From positions 4,092,001 to 4,156,000 of the forward strand of contig SNVD02010473.1 in assembly GCA_013180625.2 (NCBI GenBank): DNA of 64,000 bases, given 5' to 3'. Source of the stretch: Boswellia sacra. Taxonomy: Eukaryota > Streptophyta > Magnoliopsida > Sapindales > Burseraceae. Positions 1 through 10,894 of the stretch are shown here, one piece after another; the stretch's first letter is position 1; each line of letters starts with the position of its first letter. The position numbers and the translations under genes were made by a program. The notes under the pieces were generated by a model. The model had not been told where the DNA came from. It saw only the letters and a list, made by a program, of their open reading frames with translations, and searched no databases.

Positions 1-1573
1 TTTTAATAAAATTCACACGAAATAAGTACCTACGAAAAATCTGTCATACCTGGTGCACACAGATAGAGAGGAGATAATTTCATATCATATCACAATATCA
101 ACATACCTATCACCCAACAATCTCATATGTATCATTTGCAATGCGTAAAATCAATCCATATATCATGTGGATGGGAAATATGTCATACCTAGCGATACAT
201 TCGCCCCAACAGAGGATGATCCAACAACAATGGGGAAGAGTACTTATATGACGGTTTCTTTTTTTTTTTCACAACAATTAATTTTACTCAATTCCAAAAT
301 AAATAATAATTCCAACAACATATAAAAGTTTCACATAATTTTTTTTCATAAATTTGAAATCTCATAAAAAATTTGTAAATCATATAACTCATTGTAATTT
401 CACAATTTTCCATATGCTCACATTCATAATTTTCATAAATTTTGACTAAAAATAAAATAATTGAATTTTCTTCTTTTTAATTCAACAAGTCAACATAAAA
501 ATAATTTTTATTTCCTAAAGTCATCAATAATTTAAATTTTCATACTAAAATATAAAACACATTAACATAAAGATTTTACTATAAAATAATTAAATTTTTT
601 AAAAAATTCCACTCACTGAACAAGTGATCAATCCTAATTTGCTTCAAAATCTACTAATGGATCTTCAATTGAACCCCTATCTATAATAACAAAACTTTAA
701 TACTTAATTAAAGATCAAAATTTTAAAATTATAATTAAAATTAAAGAAAACTTAAAAATCTATATATAAATAAAATGTAATCTTAAACTTGATTACATAG
801 CCCACACTTACTGCTCTCTTTTATTTCCTTATTTCCCCTTAAATGTCCTCTCTTTCTGCTTGTAAAGCCACTGACAACAACTCCCTTTATTCTCCTTTCA
901 CAGTCTTTCGGTTACTAGAACCGAGAAATCAAAATCTCTTTTCTTCAATTATTTTCTTCTATGCATATGCGTTTATACACACACACACACGCACACCCCC
1001 CTCTTGGTCCCCGCTCCTAGTTACAAAAAAGCATGTGCTTTGCCTCCTTCATGCTCTCGGTTTTGCACTCATCCCACACTCCAAGCAACTCTTCTTATTT
1101 AATTAAACTCAAAAAAATAAAATCCATCATTAAAATATTTAATTTAATAAACTTGAATGACCACGGTTAATTACCTTGTCTCCCTCCAAAACCAAAGCTA
1201 GCCACCACGTGTGTTTCAATGTTTCTAGACTAATCTTTAAAGCCTTTGGAAATAATTAAATAAACAATGTCCCTTTTTTTTTTTAAAGATTTATATGTGT
1301 ATAAAACCAACGCCCAACGGGCTGCCCAGGCCCAAAACAAAACCTAATCCAACCTCTTTTGTGTATATACATATAATGGGCTAGGTTTAAAGCAATTTGA
1401 GTTAAACTCAAGCAAGAAATCTAGCCCAATATAAATCTAAATCAAATTAAATATCAGCCCAAAGCTACTTAGCCCACGAGACATTACACATATTGCATTC
1501 CTTCATTGGATTGTAATTGTCATTATAAAAGATCATGAATGGAATAGAGCAGCTTTCTTTCTCTGAAATTTTC

Positions 1574-1608
<35 letters not shown>

Positions 1609-1655
1609 AACACTGATGGAATCACTGGCGTGCAGGCTTTTCATCGATTACCTAC
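1..1655. other. AT-rich intergenic DNA, no gene seen
   Basis: This stretch is very AT-rich with many A and T runs. The longest open frame (843-1106, plus) has low-complexity composition and no recognisable motif. It may hold the 3' flank of the RALF-like gene that ends at 1656. I see no transposon ends or RNA genes here. Confidence 0.5.
1572..1607. repeat. (AAT)n trinucleotide microsatellite
   Basis: About twelve uninterrupted AAT units lie some 50 bases beyond the 3' end of the minus-strand RALF-like gene. The tract is probably length-polymorphic and could serve as a marker for the cluster. Confidence 0.9.
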
Positions 1656-2063
1656 TTATTGCATAGACGTACGGTAAAAATTATCTTTGTTTACGGCGCG
1701 ACGACAGTTTTCTGGAATCTTCGCAGCGTTTGGATAGCGGTGGACGCAAGGATAATATGGACGGCCTTTGGCATGGCGACCACAGACAGAAGCTGCTTTG
1801 TCACGTTTGCCTGTGTCCTTAACAAGATGCTGGTAATTAATGGCCAATAAGCGGATACTGGGCAAATCCATCATGAACGCCAACTCTTTGTCATGTGCTC
1901 TGAGGCATTCACTCATCATGGAGGCATCGGCGTCGTTGCACAGCAGAAAGGTGGAGTTTGTCTGGCCCTTGTTGTTCTCCAATGAAGAAGAAGTGGTGAA
2001 GGGTACTATATTCATCAATAGCGTTGCTAGCGAGAGCACCACCATCAAAGTCCTGAGTTGCAT
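1656..2063 (-). CDS. RALF-like secreted peptide precursor, last cysteine lost
   Basis: This intronless 135-residue frame starts with a hydrophobic signal peptide (about residues 1-25, LRTLMVVLSLATLLMNIVPF). A prodomain follows with a cysteine pair (C..DASMMSEC), then a basic C-terminal region with cysteines spaced C-x11-C-x13-C and the PENC motif shared with the copy at 23176. RALF peptides are apoplastic hormones sensed by CrRLK1L receptors together with LLG/LRX partners, and such a receptor gene lies 0.8 kb away. The canonical RRxL cleavage site and YISY motif are absent, as in divergent RALFs. The conserved fourth cysteine is missing: compared with the paralogue at 23176, two bases are lost near 1670, which shifts the frame just before a would-be Cys codon. 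It could be a functional variant or an early pseudogene. Family assignment is fairly firm; function is inferred. Confidence 0.75.
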   Translation of the reverse strand: MQLRTLMVVLSLATLLMNIVPFTTSSSLENNKGQTNSTFLLCNDADASMMSECLRAHDKELAFMMDLPSIRLLAINYQHLVKDTGKRDKAASVCGRHAKGRPYYPCVHRYPNAAKIPENCRRAVNKDNFYRTSMQ

Positions 2064-2298
2064 TTTTTTTTCTTATTCTCTCGACTCCCTGCATGTAGTG
2101 TGCAATATCTACTTAGTTTGGCCTACGTCTTACTATAGTAGAAGTTTTGGGTGAAGGATGATTGCATAAAGTGAAAGTGGGAAATGTCTACTCGGTATGG
2201 CCCAGGTGTCAGGCTAGAACTTGCTAGATTAATGTAAGCCACCAATTCCACATCGCTAGCAACCTAATTAGTTTGTAATCAAATATAAATTATCGATC

Positions 2299-2356
2299 AT
2301 ATATATATATATATAGATATATACATATATATATATATATATGTATATATAGATAT

Positions 2357-2407
<51 letters not shown>
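2299..2407. repeat. (AT)n microsatellite
   Basis: This is a long, almost pure AT dinucleotide tract with a few GATA/CATA interruptions. It lies between the RALF-like gene at 1656-2063 and the 3' end of the receptor kinase gene at 2890. Nothing else is visible from 2064 to 2640. Confidence 0.95.
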
Positions 2408-2413
<6 letters not shown>

Positions 2414-2619
2414 TTGACTATAGAGTACTTTATAAGACTAAGATAAAACATTATTTTAAATATTTATTGGTTTTTATCATTTAAACATATTTAACAAATC
2501 TTTATATTTCTTCAACAATCCTAATTATAGAATTCAGAGAAGTACACAAATTTGTACAAACCTTATGTTATTTCTATAGTAAAACTATCAAACACAAGTA
2601 ATATATATTATTATAATTG

Positions 2620-2889
2620 ATTCTTCCCAAGGGAAAAAATGAAAGGAAAATTAGAGAAACTCAATCCCCAACTCGACGGAGTTAACATTCATGATTCAAC
2701 CAATCTATTATATAGCTAGACTCAAGTCTGTCAAGTAAGCGGTGAGACCAAATATTCGCTGCTTCCGATGGGATCCTTCAACGGCGTACCACCACATTCT
2801 CAAACTTAATAATAAATTGTGCAGCTATATTAAGGCGAGTTGTGAGAACAGCGGTTGAAAAATGTACCCATAGTGCCGTAATACCTTTC
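2620..2889 (-). repeat. Receptor 3' flank, duplicated at 15746-16019
   Basis: The 270 bases beyond the stop codon of the first receptor kinase align by eye with those beyond the second. Shared blocks include ATTCTTCCCAAG, AGACTCAAGTCT and the run up to TTTCTCATCG. The stretch is probably 3' UTR and shows that the duplication extended past the coding sequence. Confidence 0.7.
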
Positions 2890-5622
2890 TCATCGTCCTT
2901 GTGGGTTCATGATCTCAGAGAATATAGCTTTGCTATTTGAACTTTTAGTATTGAAACTTTGATCCTCACTAGTTGTTACTGTCACTGTGCTAATGGAAGT
3001 CTTTGATTCCAGCACATGGTCACCAATACTGCTGAACAAGACACCGCTATCAATGTCAGATGCATCATCAACGTTCCTTGGAGGCATCTCTTCAGCAAAA
3101 AGAGGGGCCTTCTTGCGATGATCCTCATCATTACCAGGCTTGTCATTCTCCTTCGAAGATTCCTGTAGCTGCAAAGCAAACTCAAGACTCCACACCACAT
3201 CATTCATCGATGGCCTTCTTATTCCATTATCATCCAAGCAGCTCATTGCTATCTCAGCAAATTTCTTCAAGCACTCCGGCGCTATCATACCCTTCAAAAT
3301 CGGATCAACGATTTGATCAAGTGTTCTGTTGTTATAACACTGTTGTGCCCAAAAAGCTAAACTCACTTGCTTCTTATCCACCGTTTTAAGTATTGGTGGT
3401 CTTGCGCACAAGACTTCGAACAACACTACCCCAAATGAGTATACATCAGATTTCTCTGTAAGCTGCTGAAGTCTGTAGTACTCAGGATCCACGTATCCAA
3501 AGCTGCCCTTTACCACTGTACTGACATGAGTTTTGGACATGGTAGTAGGTCCCATCTTGGACAATCCAAAATCAGAGACCTTGGCCACCCATTTGTCATC
3601 CAACAATATATTTGTTGTCTTCACATCACGATGAATGATACCGTGCTTGGTGCCTGTATGAAGATACTGAAGCCCGCGTGCTGCACCAATGCAAATCTTG
3701 AGCCTTTGATTCCATGTAAGGGGAGGATTGTCGGTGTTATAGAGATGATCACGCAAGGTACCATGAGCCATGTAATCATACACGAGGATCATCTCGCCAT
3801 GATCGTTGCAGTAACCGATGAGAGAGACTAAATGAAGGTGTCGAAGCTGGGAGAGCATCTCGATCTCAGTCTTGAATTCCAGGGCCCCCTGTTGTGACCC
3901 TGGATTCAGCCTTTTGATAGCTACAGGAGTGGCTCCGTTATTAATGTACCCTTTATAGACATTACCAAACCCTCCAGTGCCAATAATGAATGTATCATCG
4001 AAATCGTTTGTCGCCGCTCTGATCTCTGACAGTGAAAAGTGGGTACCAAGATCGGATGGTAGAGATAGGCCATGGGGCTTGGTGGACTTGGTCGTAGAAA
4101 TAGAAGATGGGCCAAAGAATGAAGGGCCTGTGCTGGAACCAGAGTCCTTGGCTTTCCTTGCTCGCCGAAAAATAAATAAAAATAGAAGAGAGATTACAAC
4201 AAAGCCGGATGCAACACCACCAACGATACCAATTAAAGTTGCACGGTTATTGGTGGATTTTGTTGATCGCGGGCTTGGCGACGGAACGGAAGGTTGACCG
4301 GACAGAGGATCGGGATTAGGTCCGGCTAGATTTCCATTTTCATCCACTTTGAAGATTTCAAGCCCATTCACGATAGCATCAGAATATACTGTTCTCCATT
4401 CCGCCGCAGGGTGCAGCGCAGCTGAGAGATTCTGCCTCTTCATATTTCCTTTTTGTGCTATAAGCACGGCGTAATCTCTGTATATTGGAATTCCGTTTCC
4501 AATTTGACCGGTCCAGCCAATAATGTCCGCGTGAGGCTCAGCAGTTTGATTAGCTATGTCGATCTGAAATACTCTATCACCAAGTTTGTTTATTTTTCTT
4601 TGAAACTCGCAAAAATGAAGCCTGACAAAATATTTAAACCCGGAATCTACTGGAAACTGCCAAGTAAGGGTAGAATGCTCGTTAAGTTCCTTGTCATTCC
4701 CCATCGACATGGCGGTTTGATAGACAATAGCCGGAGCGGTATAATTTTGTATCTGCCTGAATCTAAGAACAATACTATTGTTAGCAGGAATAGCGCCTGG
4801 TCTTGCCTCTGTCAAGTACTCCATGTACAGACCAAGCCAGGTTCGATACATGCCGGCCGTGTCATCATGGGGTGAGATAGAACTCCCGCCAATATTTATT
4901 CGGTATACTGTCTCAAGGGCGCTGCTGTTTCCAATACTGAATGAAGGGTTATCCTGGCCAAGAAATGCGGGACCTTTATCGCCGGTGGCGGTGTAATAGA
5001 GATTTGTTGGCATGTGGACAATCTCAATTCCGTTTATAAAAGCGTATGCTCCCTCAAGACTTGGCGACAAAGTTATGTTTAACCTCTGATCTTCATCGAC
5101 GTTAATGCAATATTCTTTGAAAAAGGTGTCTTCGCCAAAAGCATCAGCTGTAAGCGAAGCGCTGAAGTTGCTTAGAAGGGTAAAAGAACCGGCCATAACA
5201 GAGAAGAAAGCCTTAGATCTGTCAAAGCCAGGATACGAGGTAGGATAGAAATACAAGCGGATAAACTTTTGACCGGCCGAGACGTTGAAGATGTAGGTGA
5301 ACCGCGAATAAGACAGCCGTGCTTTCAAGTAGTAATTCTCGGGACTGCGGGCTTGTTGAGTTACGTTAGAGACTCTTGACGAGTTGTTAGCGGGTTCAAA
5401 AGAGGGAAAGTAGGGAGAGTTGCCATCTCCAGTCCATCTCCGGCCATCTGGAGAGACGAAGTTGTCAGTTGAGCCACAAGCAAGACGTATGCTTTCTCCT
5501 TGGAACGCAGAGTTATCTGCAACGGTAGCATGGTGGTGGATAAAGGAGCAGAGGTAAAACAGGGCTAGACTTATAACTGGTCGGATTTTGGCATGGAAAT
5601 GCTTACTGGAAGTGTTTTCCAT
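2890..5622 (-). CDS. CrRLK1L (FERONIA-like) malectin receptor kinase
   Basis: This single intronless frame of 910 residues has the full length and layout of the CrRLK1L family. It has a signal peptide (about 1-35), a tandem malectin-like ectodomain (about 43-425) rich in N-x-S/T glycosylation sites, one transmembrane helix (about 463-487) followed by RRARK, and a Ser/Thr kinase domain (about 540-815). Kinase residues are intact: glycine loop GTGGFGNVYKG, VAIK lysine 570, HRD Asp666 with VKTTN, and DFG Asp684. Family members act at the plasma membrane in RALF perception, cell-wall sensing, growth and pollination. Lack of introns is typical of the family. The start fits the paralogous N-termini (MENT/MERS). 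RALF-like genes lie on both sides in the cluster. Orthology to FERONIA itself is not claimed; it is a tandem paralogue with 16020-18779. Confidence 0.95.
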   Translation of the reverse strand: MENTSSKHFHAKIRPVISLALFYLCSFIHHHATVADNSAFQGESIRLACGSTDNFVSPDGRRWTGDGNSPYFPSFEPANNSSRVSNVTQQARSPENYYLKARLSYSRFTYIFNVSAGQKFIRLYFYPTSYPGFDRSKAFFSVMAGSFTLLSNFSASLTADAFGEDTFFKEYCINVDEDQRLNITLSPSLEGAYAFINGIEIVHMPTNLYYTATGDKGPAFLGQDNPSFSIGNSSALETVYRINIGGSSISPHDDTAGMYRTWLGLYMEYLTEARPGAIPANNSIVLRFRQIQNYTAPAIVYQTAMSMGNDKELNEHSTLTWQFPVDSGFKYFVRLHFCEFQRKINKLGDRVFQIDIANQTAEPHADIIGWTGQIGNGIPIYRDYAVLIAQKGNMKRQNLSAALHPAAEWRTVYSDAIVNGLEIFKVDENGNLAGPNPDPLSGQPSVPSPSPRSTKSTNNRATLIGIVGGVASGFVVISLLFLFIFRRARKAKDSGSSTGPSFFGPSSISTTKSTKPHGLSLPSDLGTHFSLSEIRAATNDFDDTFIIGTGGFGNVYKGYINNGATPVAIKRLNPGSQQGALEFKTEIEMLSQLRHLHLVSLIGYCNDHGEMILVYDYMAHGTLRDHLYNTDNPPLTWNQRLKICIGAARGLQYLHTGTKHGIIHRDVKTTNILLDDKWVAKVSDFGLSKMGPTTMSKTHVSTVVKGSFGYVDPEYYRLQQLTEKSDVYSFGVVLFEVLCARPPILKTVDKKQVSLAFWAQQCYNNRTLDQIVDPILKGMIAPECLKKFAEIAMSCLDDNGIRRPSMNDVVWSLEFALQLQESSKENDKPGNDEDHRKKAPLFAEEMPPRNVDDASDIDSGVLFSSIGDHVLESKTSISTVTVTTSEDQSFNTKSSNSKAIFSEIMNPQGR

Positions 5623-5830
5623 TGCGTCGTGAACCCTGAAAACCAGGAGTGTCAGTGGATAGATTAAGGGAAAGTTGGTAATGCAATCGAGTTTTCAGGC
5701 GCAGAAAATTCTTGAAAATAGAGTAATGAAGGCGAGTAAGAGTCAAAGTCTTTGGCAGATATTCTACGAGAAAGCAACCGGCAAGTTCTTAGTCTTTGGC
5801 ATAACTCGTAATGCCATTTTCAGATAAGGA
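5623..5830 (-). promoter_or_regulatory. Receptor 5' flank conserved with the inverted pseudogene
   Basis: The 200 bases upstream of the receptor start are closely matched, in inverted orientation, by 24920-25102 upstream of the broken receptor copy. The shared sequence runs from the ACCCTGAAAACC block to GGCATAACTCGTA. It probably contains the 5' UTR and proximal promoter. No clear TATA box was picked out. Confidence 0.55.
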
Positions 5831-7442
5831 CATTCGTTGCTATTATTATTAAGTTAAATTGTTGATGAAAGTTCAACGTCAGGATAGGTTTAATTAAAAG
5901 CAACGACTTGAAAATTGTGAAGAGAAGAATAGAAGATTTGAGATATATACCCCTTGAAATATTTAAAGCGGGATAATTTTGATAATTGACAATTGAAATT
6001 TCCGTGTGAGGACAACTTAAATCTATTAATGATGGGACAAAATACGCCTTCTTTGTTAAACATGACAGAGAGAAAAGAATAAATAGAGGCTAAATTACCT
6101 AACCTCCCCAAGAGTTTTATAGAAAAGAAGTCTTATCCTCAAAAGTTTAAAAAAAATGAGAATTTCTCCTTTTCCGTGGTTATATAACGAAAAAAGAAGT
6201 CATATTTTACTCTTGAATTCCTAGCCAAGTACCAGAAACTGAAATATGATCAAATGACGAAGAGGAAATGAACAGATGTTTTATATACTTTTAAAACCTT
6301 AAAAAAAAAAAAGCACAAAGTGTATTTGATGAAACTTTAGAGGAACAAGTTATCATCTATGAATAAAACAAATGACCAAAGAAACAAATTTTTGGCAATG
6401 AGAAAGAATTATTCAAAGCCCCACATTTCGTTCCCATCTGCAAGTCTGGGTTCGTAATTATTTCCATCGATACGTTAAAAGTAATAAGACAACTAATGTC
6501 TGAAATTGAAAGTGGCAAGCAGATTATTATTATTATTATTATTTTGCGTCGGATTATCTAATTTGCCACACAGCTTTTAGATTGTTTCTTAAGATCATGT
6601 GATATTTGGGTCTGTGCATCAAAGTACGTAACTAAATGGATTAAGACCAAACAAGAAACTAATCTTGATTGCTTCAACCACCAAATTTCTACAAGAAGAT
6701 TCAATTTTTATCAATGAAGTTTGTTATAACTTTTGTGTATATTCTTCCATTTAGCTATCTCAAGATAATAACCGATAAAATACAAATAAAATTTTTCTTT
6801 TGTTATTGAACGGGTACGCATCACTAATGTTATTGATATGATATGCTGGCCTCCAGTACAGTCAATTCCTAGATTCTGTTGGAGTCACGGGTGATCGCTA
6901 TCATCAATCGGTGACCTGTTGCATTTGAGAATAATAATTGTTGCTTGTTTTTGTCACCACTGCATACTTTGACAGAAAATTGGAAATGATCACTTTTATA
7001 TAGTGGTGTTTTATTTGAATAATTATCGTGTCATTTACATTAATTAATATAATTAAATTTTAAAGTTTACTCTTTTAATCAAAGCATGATATATTTACCT
7101 GTATAAAAAATTTATATAAAAAATTTATAAGAATAATATTACATGTTATAATATAGTACAAAACTACTTATTCAAATAAGTTTTCTCAAATTGTTTAATA
7201 AGTATATAACTTTCTAATTATACATAAAGATGTTAAAATCATTTTTCCATTTTAGAAGGTTTTCATGTATTTAACATTACATTAAAGATCATACATTAAT
7301 ATACATATCCATTTAGTTTGGAATTAAGATATTCATTTTTGTAAGTTTGTGCATAACCATAGAGAAAATATACATTGATTTTTAGATCATGATATTCGTA
7401 CTGCAACGTTCCATGCATTATAAGTTGATAACCTCATTGCAG

Positions 7443-7514
<72 letters not shown>

Positions 7515-9211
7515 TGTTACTTTTCCTTGTAAATTATCTGCGTCTCTCACCCATCTTCTCATCAATTTTCCTCAGATTCTGATCAAATATATATCTTAAG
7601 AGTCCATGATGGAAGGTGTAGATGATTGTTATTTTGAAGGTAACAATAACCCATATATGTGGAAAAGATAACATTGCGCCACCGATAAGATTCCTAGAGC
7701 AACGTTTTGATTAACATGCATGTAACAAAAGTTAATTTCATGTGATTATATGTTGTTAAAAGAAGATAGGGGTACGTGTATTCGAGATTTTCTGCATTAC
7801 TTGTGAAGCCATTAATTTGGCAATTTGCACAACCAATTGTCAATTCAAGTCAATTAATCATAATATCAAGTACAACTACTCGTCCTGCGGTTTCACTGAA
7901 ATATCTGTACTATACGCGGCGCAGGAGTTGCAAATTTTCTTCGCTTCCTCAGCCCCATTCCCGGCCCCCTGCTCAATGGTATAAATACTGCAGAAACCAA
8001 CCTCACAGTAGACTCTAAAGACTTATCTTGAAAATTTTAAATTAACATAATTCAATCGTATAATATGTGACACCCATTTTGCTATGCACGAAATCAAAAT
8101 GCAACGACATAATTCTTGCCAAAATGGTTAAAACATTACAAATTAAGGTCAATCCAAATGTGAAAAGATCGTACAAAAGACGTTTCATCTCTTTCTTTAA
8201 ATATAATTGATCACGGCTGTAGAAAGAATTTTTGTAAATATAAAATAACAAAAAAAGATGTTCAACTAGGATTACGTTTTAAAGATTTAAAAGTGTAAAG
8301 AATAAAATTTGTTTTTATAATTTGCACATGGGTGTGTTACAGGAAGAATCTTTGGTGAACACCCACTAGGGTTTTGTCACTCATGCCGACAAAATTATTC
8401 ACAATTTTTCTAGAGTTACAAATATTTTCAATATATTTGGATAAGTTCTATAGTTGATTTAATAGAAAGGTACCGAATGGTTCAAATGTAGCGCCCTTTA
8501 TTTACTGTAGCTCTCATTATCGGCCTTGTATAAATCCAAATATTGTTGTTATGATACAGTTGCTACATATGATTAATTAATTTCTATCAAATAATTCTAC
8601 ATATACAACTAACTTATACAATTATATTTCTTTTATATGATATGACACAATCTCATTAAATATATATGTAAAACTATTCATTTCCATCAAAAGTTTTATA
8701 TTAGTGTTTTTCTTTTGTAAGATTAATTAATGTGTCTATATGCTAATCTGTACAAATTCATTGCTCAGAATTTGAGCTAAATCTTGAATGAGAAATAATT
8801 GAGTGGAGTATATTCTTCTAAACTAAAGGCCAGCGAGGAAAAGTTGAAAGTTCCTTCAAGTCTTTGTCACCTTTTTGACTAATCCGCAAATTAATAGTGG
8901 GCTTATCTGCACGCCTTCGGTTTGATTCTTCGATAGTTATGTATTTCCTAAATAAATACAATAAAAAACTCGGAAGGTTAAATATGTCACACGCAAAGTT
9001 TGGGGCTATTTGATTTCATTTTCTTCGTCTCAAAATCCTATTTAATATTTTTAAACATAGTATCGATGTTATATATATATATATATATATAGTTGATAAT
9101 TTTAAGTTATTTTTATACGAAGTTTAAAGTAAAATAGCCAAATTTCTCAAGACAAATTTCCAAAATGTTCTCTCTACAACTATCCATTTTTCTATGATCG
9201 ATATCTCCCGA
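5831..9211. other. Intergenic DNA, no gene seen
   Basis: This is AT-rich sequence between the first receptor gene and the first hAT-like element. Short open frames here (for example 7776-8018 and 8042-8251) lack motifs and resemble neither neighbour. Small ATT and AT microsatellites occur near 6525, 7444 and 9068. Confidence 0.5.
7444..7511. repeat. (AT)n microsatellite
   Basis: This AT dinucleotide tract of nearly 70 bases, interrupted once by CT, lies in the intergenic region upstream of the first receptor gene. Confidence 0.95.
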
Positions 9212-10006
9212 TTAGGCCTGACAAATTTTATACGATCCGTTAACAGGACACGAACCCATTCGATAAAAACGTATTTTGGATATAATATTATCGAATCGGG
9301 TCGTTAATGGGTTAACACAGTAAAACCCGTTTGATATTGGATCGTGTTTGGATTTATCTTATAAAAAATCGTTTCACCCGTTTAACCCGTTAATATTAAG
9401 GATAATATAGGAAATTTATTTATGATACATGAAAAAATATAATAAAATGTAACAAATACTAATTTATAACTATGTTTAACCTAATTAAAATTATTATAAT
9501 ATAATTACGTCATCTTTTTCTTAGGTGTGTATGTGTATGAGTATGATATTTTGATGGAAAATATAAAGAAGAAACTTATAAAATGTCCTATTTCATTTTT
9601 ATAAATCATTCAATAATTGGACATTATCAATTATTTATTTTAAATATACTTTAGATAGATCTTTAAATGATATTGGATACAAAATTTTGTTTATATTTTC
9701 GTATTATATTAAATTTGGATATTTCAATAAATTCTAAAATATTTGTTAGATTTTAAATTTATAAACTACTGGTTGTATTATATGTTTAAAATTTATACAA
9801 ATCATGTTACCATATTGTCGTCTAGCTTAAAAATAAAAAACGTGTTAAATGGGTTGGATTTAGGAACACGTTAAATTAACAGTTGAATTTGAGTTTTTAG
9901 ATTTAGACTCAATAAATTAATAAGTCAGATTTAAATTAACATAATTTAACACGATACGAATACAAAACGATACGAAACCATTCAATCACGACTCGTTGGG
10001 AGGTCT
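9212..10006. mobile_element. Non-autonomous hAT-like transposon with 8-bp TSD
   Basis: The segment is flanked by a perfect 8-bp direct repeat TCTCCCGA (9204-9211 and 10007-10014), the target-site duplication length of hAT transposons. Its ends form an imperfect inverted repeat: left TTAGGCCTGACAA, and the reverse complement of the right end AGACCTCCCAA. Inside, near both ends, are motifs such as CCCGTTAA and ACACGAACCC that look like subterminal repeats. There is no transposase frame, so it would need an autonomous partner. The ends are diverged, so it is probably older than the element at 13150. Confidence 0.65.
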
Positions 10007-10546
10007 TCTCCCGATACTTTATTATTTTAGGAATAGTTGGTTTTAGACTTGCTTTAATCTAACTATAAATTATCGGAATCGATTGATTATTTTATTATTT
10101 TCATCTTAACAAGAGCAAGGTTCACGGATTCCACAGTTCTCATGTTCTCAAAAGCAACAACCATTGAAAAAAGCAAGATTAATGAATAATACAATTTCAA
10201 GCTAGCCATAATTTATATAGTGAATATTATAATGAATATCAGAAATATAATATTTGTTTAATTCCAAAAGCAAGAACTAATCATATACATATTTTCACAG
10301 CGGAAAACAAAGTGAAGGTGTCTTTCATTTGTGTTGATTGGCAGAGATACAAGAAGAACTTGAACTGAGAAAGTTCGTTACAGCAGAGAACTGAAAATAC
10401 AATAAACACCAACTACGTACGTGCACACAAGAAACAGATAGAAGAAACAGCGAAACCGCCCACACCTAAAATGGAGCAATATTGACCAAGAGCTGGCTGC
10501 TGGGAAAGCTAGACAAGTAGTCAAGACCGAACTGAAGGGTGCCTCA
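10007..10546. other. Intergenic DNA downstream of a RALF-like gene
   Basis: This short AT-rich stretch lies between the hAT-like element and the 3' end of the RALF-like gene at 10547. It probably carries that gene's 3' UTR. The open frame at 10378-10578 overlaps the RALF gene end and has no support. Confidence 0.4.
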
Positions 10547-10894
10547 CTAGCAACTTTTGATACGGTTGTAAATGCCACATTGCTCTGGGTGGCGGACGTT
10601 CAGGTTTGGATTGGGGAGGCAGCGGTCGTATGGCACATCTTTGGGACAAGGCTGAATGGCCTGTCTAACATCGAGGGTGTTCGTAGAAACCCTGCCTGGC
10701 CCTGGGTTAAGAAGCAATCTGCTACTCTGAGAATCCATCAAGAACTCAAAATTGTCAGTTTCAGCGATGAGACAGTCATGGATGGAGCCATTGACGCAGC
10801 TGGAAGAAGTAGCTCTACAGAGATTGTTATCGTTGAAGAGAATCAACAGTAGGGTTGCTAGAGATAGACTACTTTTCCTCAAATTGACTCCCAT
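10547..10894 (-). CDS. RALF-like secreted peptide precursor
   Basis: This is an intronless 115-residue precursor. It has a signal peptide (about 1-28, SLATLLLILFNDNNLCRA), a prodomain with the RALF-type motif CVNGSIHDC followed by EFLMDSQSSRLLL, and a C-terminal mature region with four cysteines spaced C-x8-C-x13-C-x8-C that ends in the last Cys. The prodomain pattern (C-x-GSI-x-x-C, then E-F-x-MDS-x-x-x-R-x-L) is what I associate with RALF precursors. RRxL is reduced to SSRLL and YISY is absent, so it belongs with divergent RALFs. The gene at 12053 is a close tandem copy and shares long identical stretches. The predicted product is an apoplastic ligand of a CrRLK1L receptor; pairing with the neighbouring receptors is inference. 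Confidence 0.85.
   Translation of the reverse strand: MGVNLRKSSLSLATLLLILFNDNNLCRATSSSCVNGSIHDCLIAETDNFEFLMDSQSSRLLLNPGPGRVSTNTLDVRQAIQPCPKDVPYDRCLPNPNLNVRHPEQCGIYNRIKSC

Noticed and set aside
843..1106. 87-codon open frame near the left edge
   Set aside because: Low-complexity composition, no motif, no paralogue in the window, and no splice or promoter context.
2299..2407. Long AT tract as a replication origin or promoter element
   Set aside because: Simple dinucleotide microsatellites of this kind are common in plant intergenic DNA; nothing else supports a function.
4453..4875. 140-codon frame opposite the first receptor gene
   Set aside because: It lies wholly antisense to the malectin-like coding region and reflects that gene's codon pattern.
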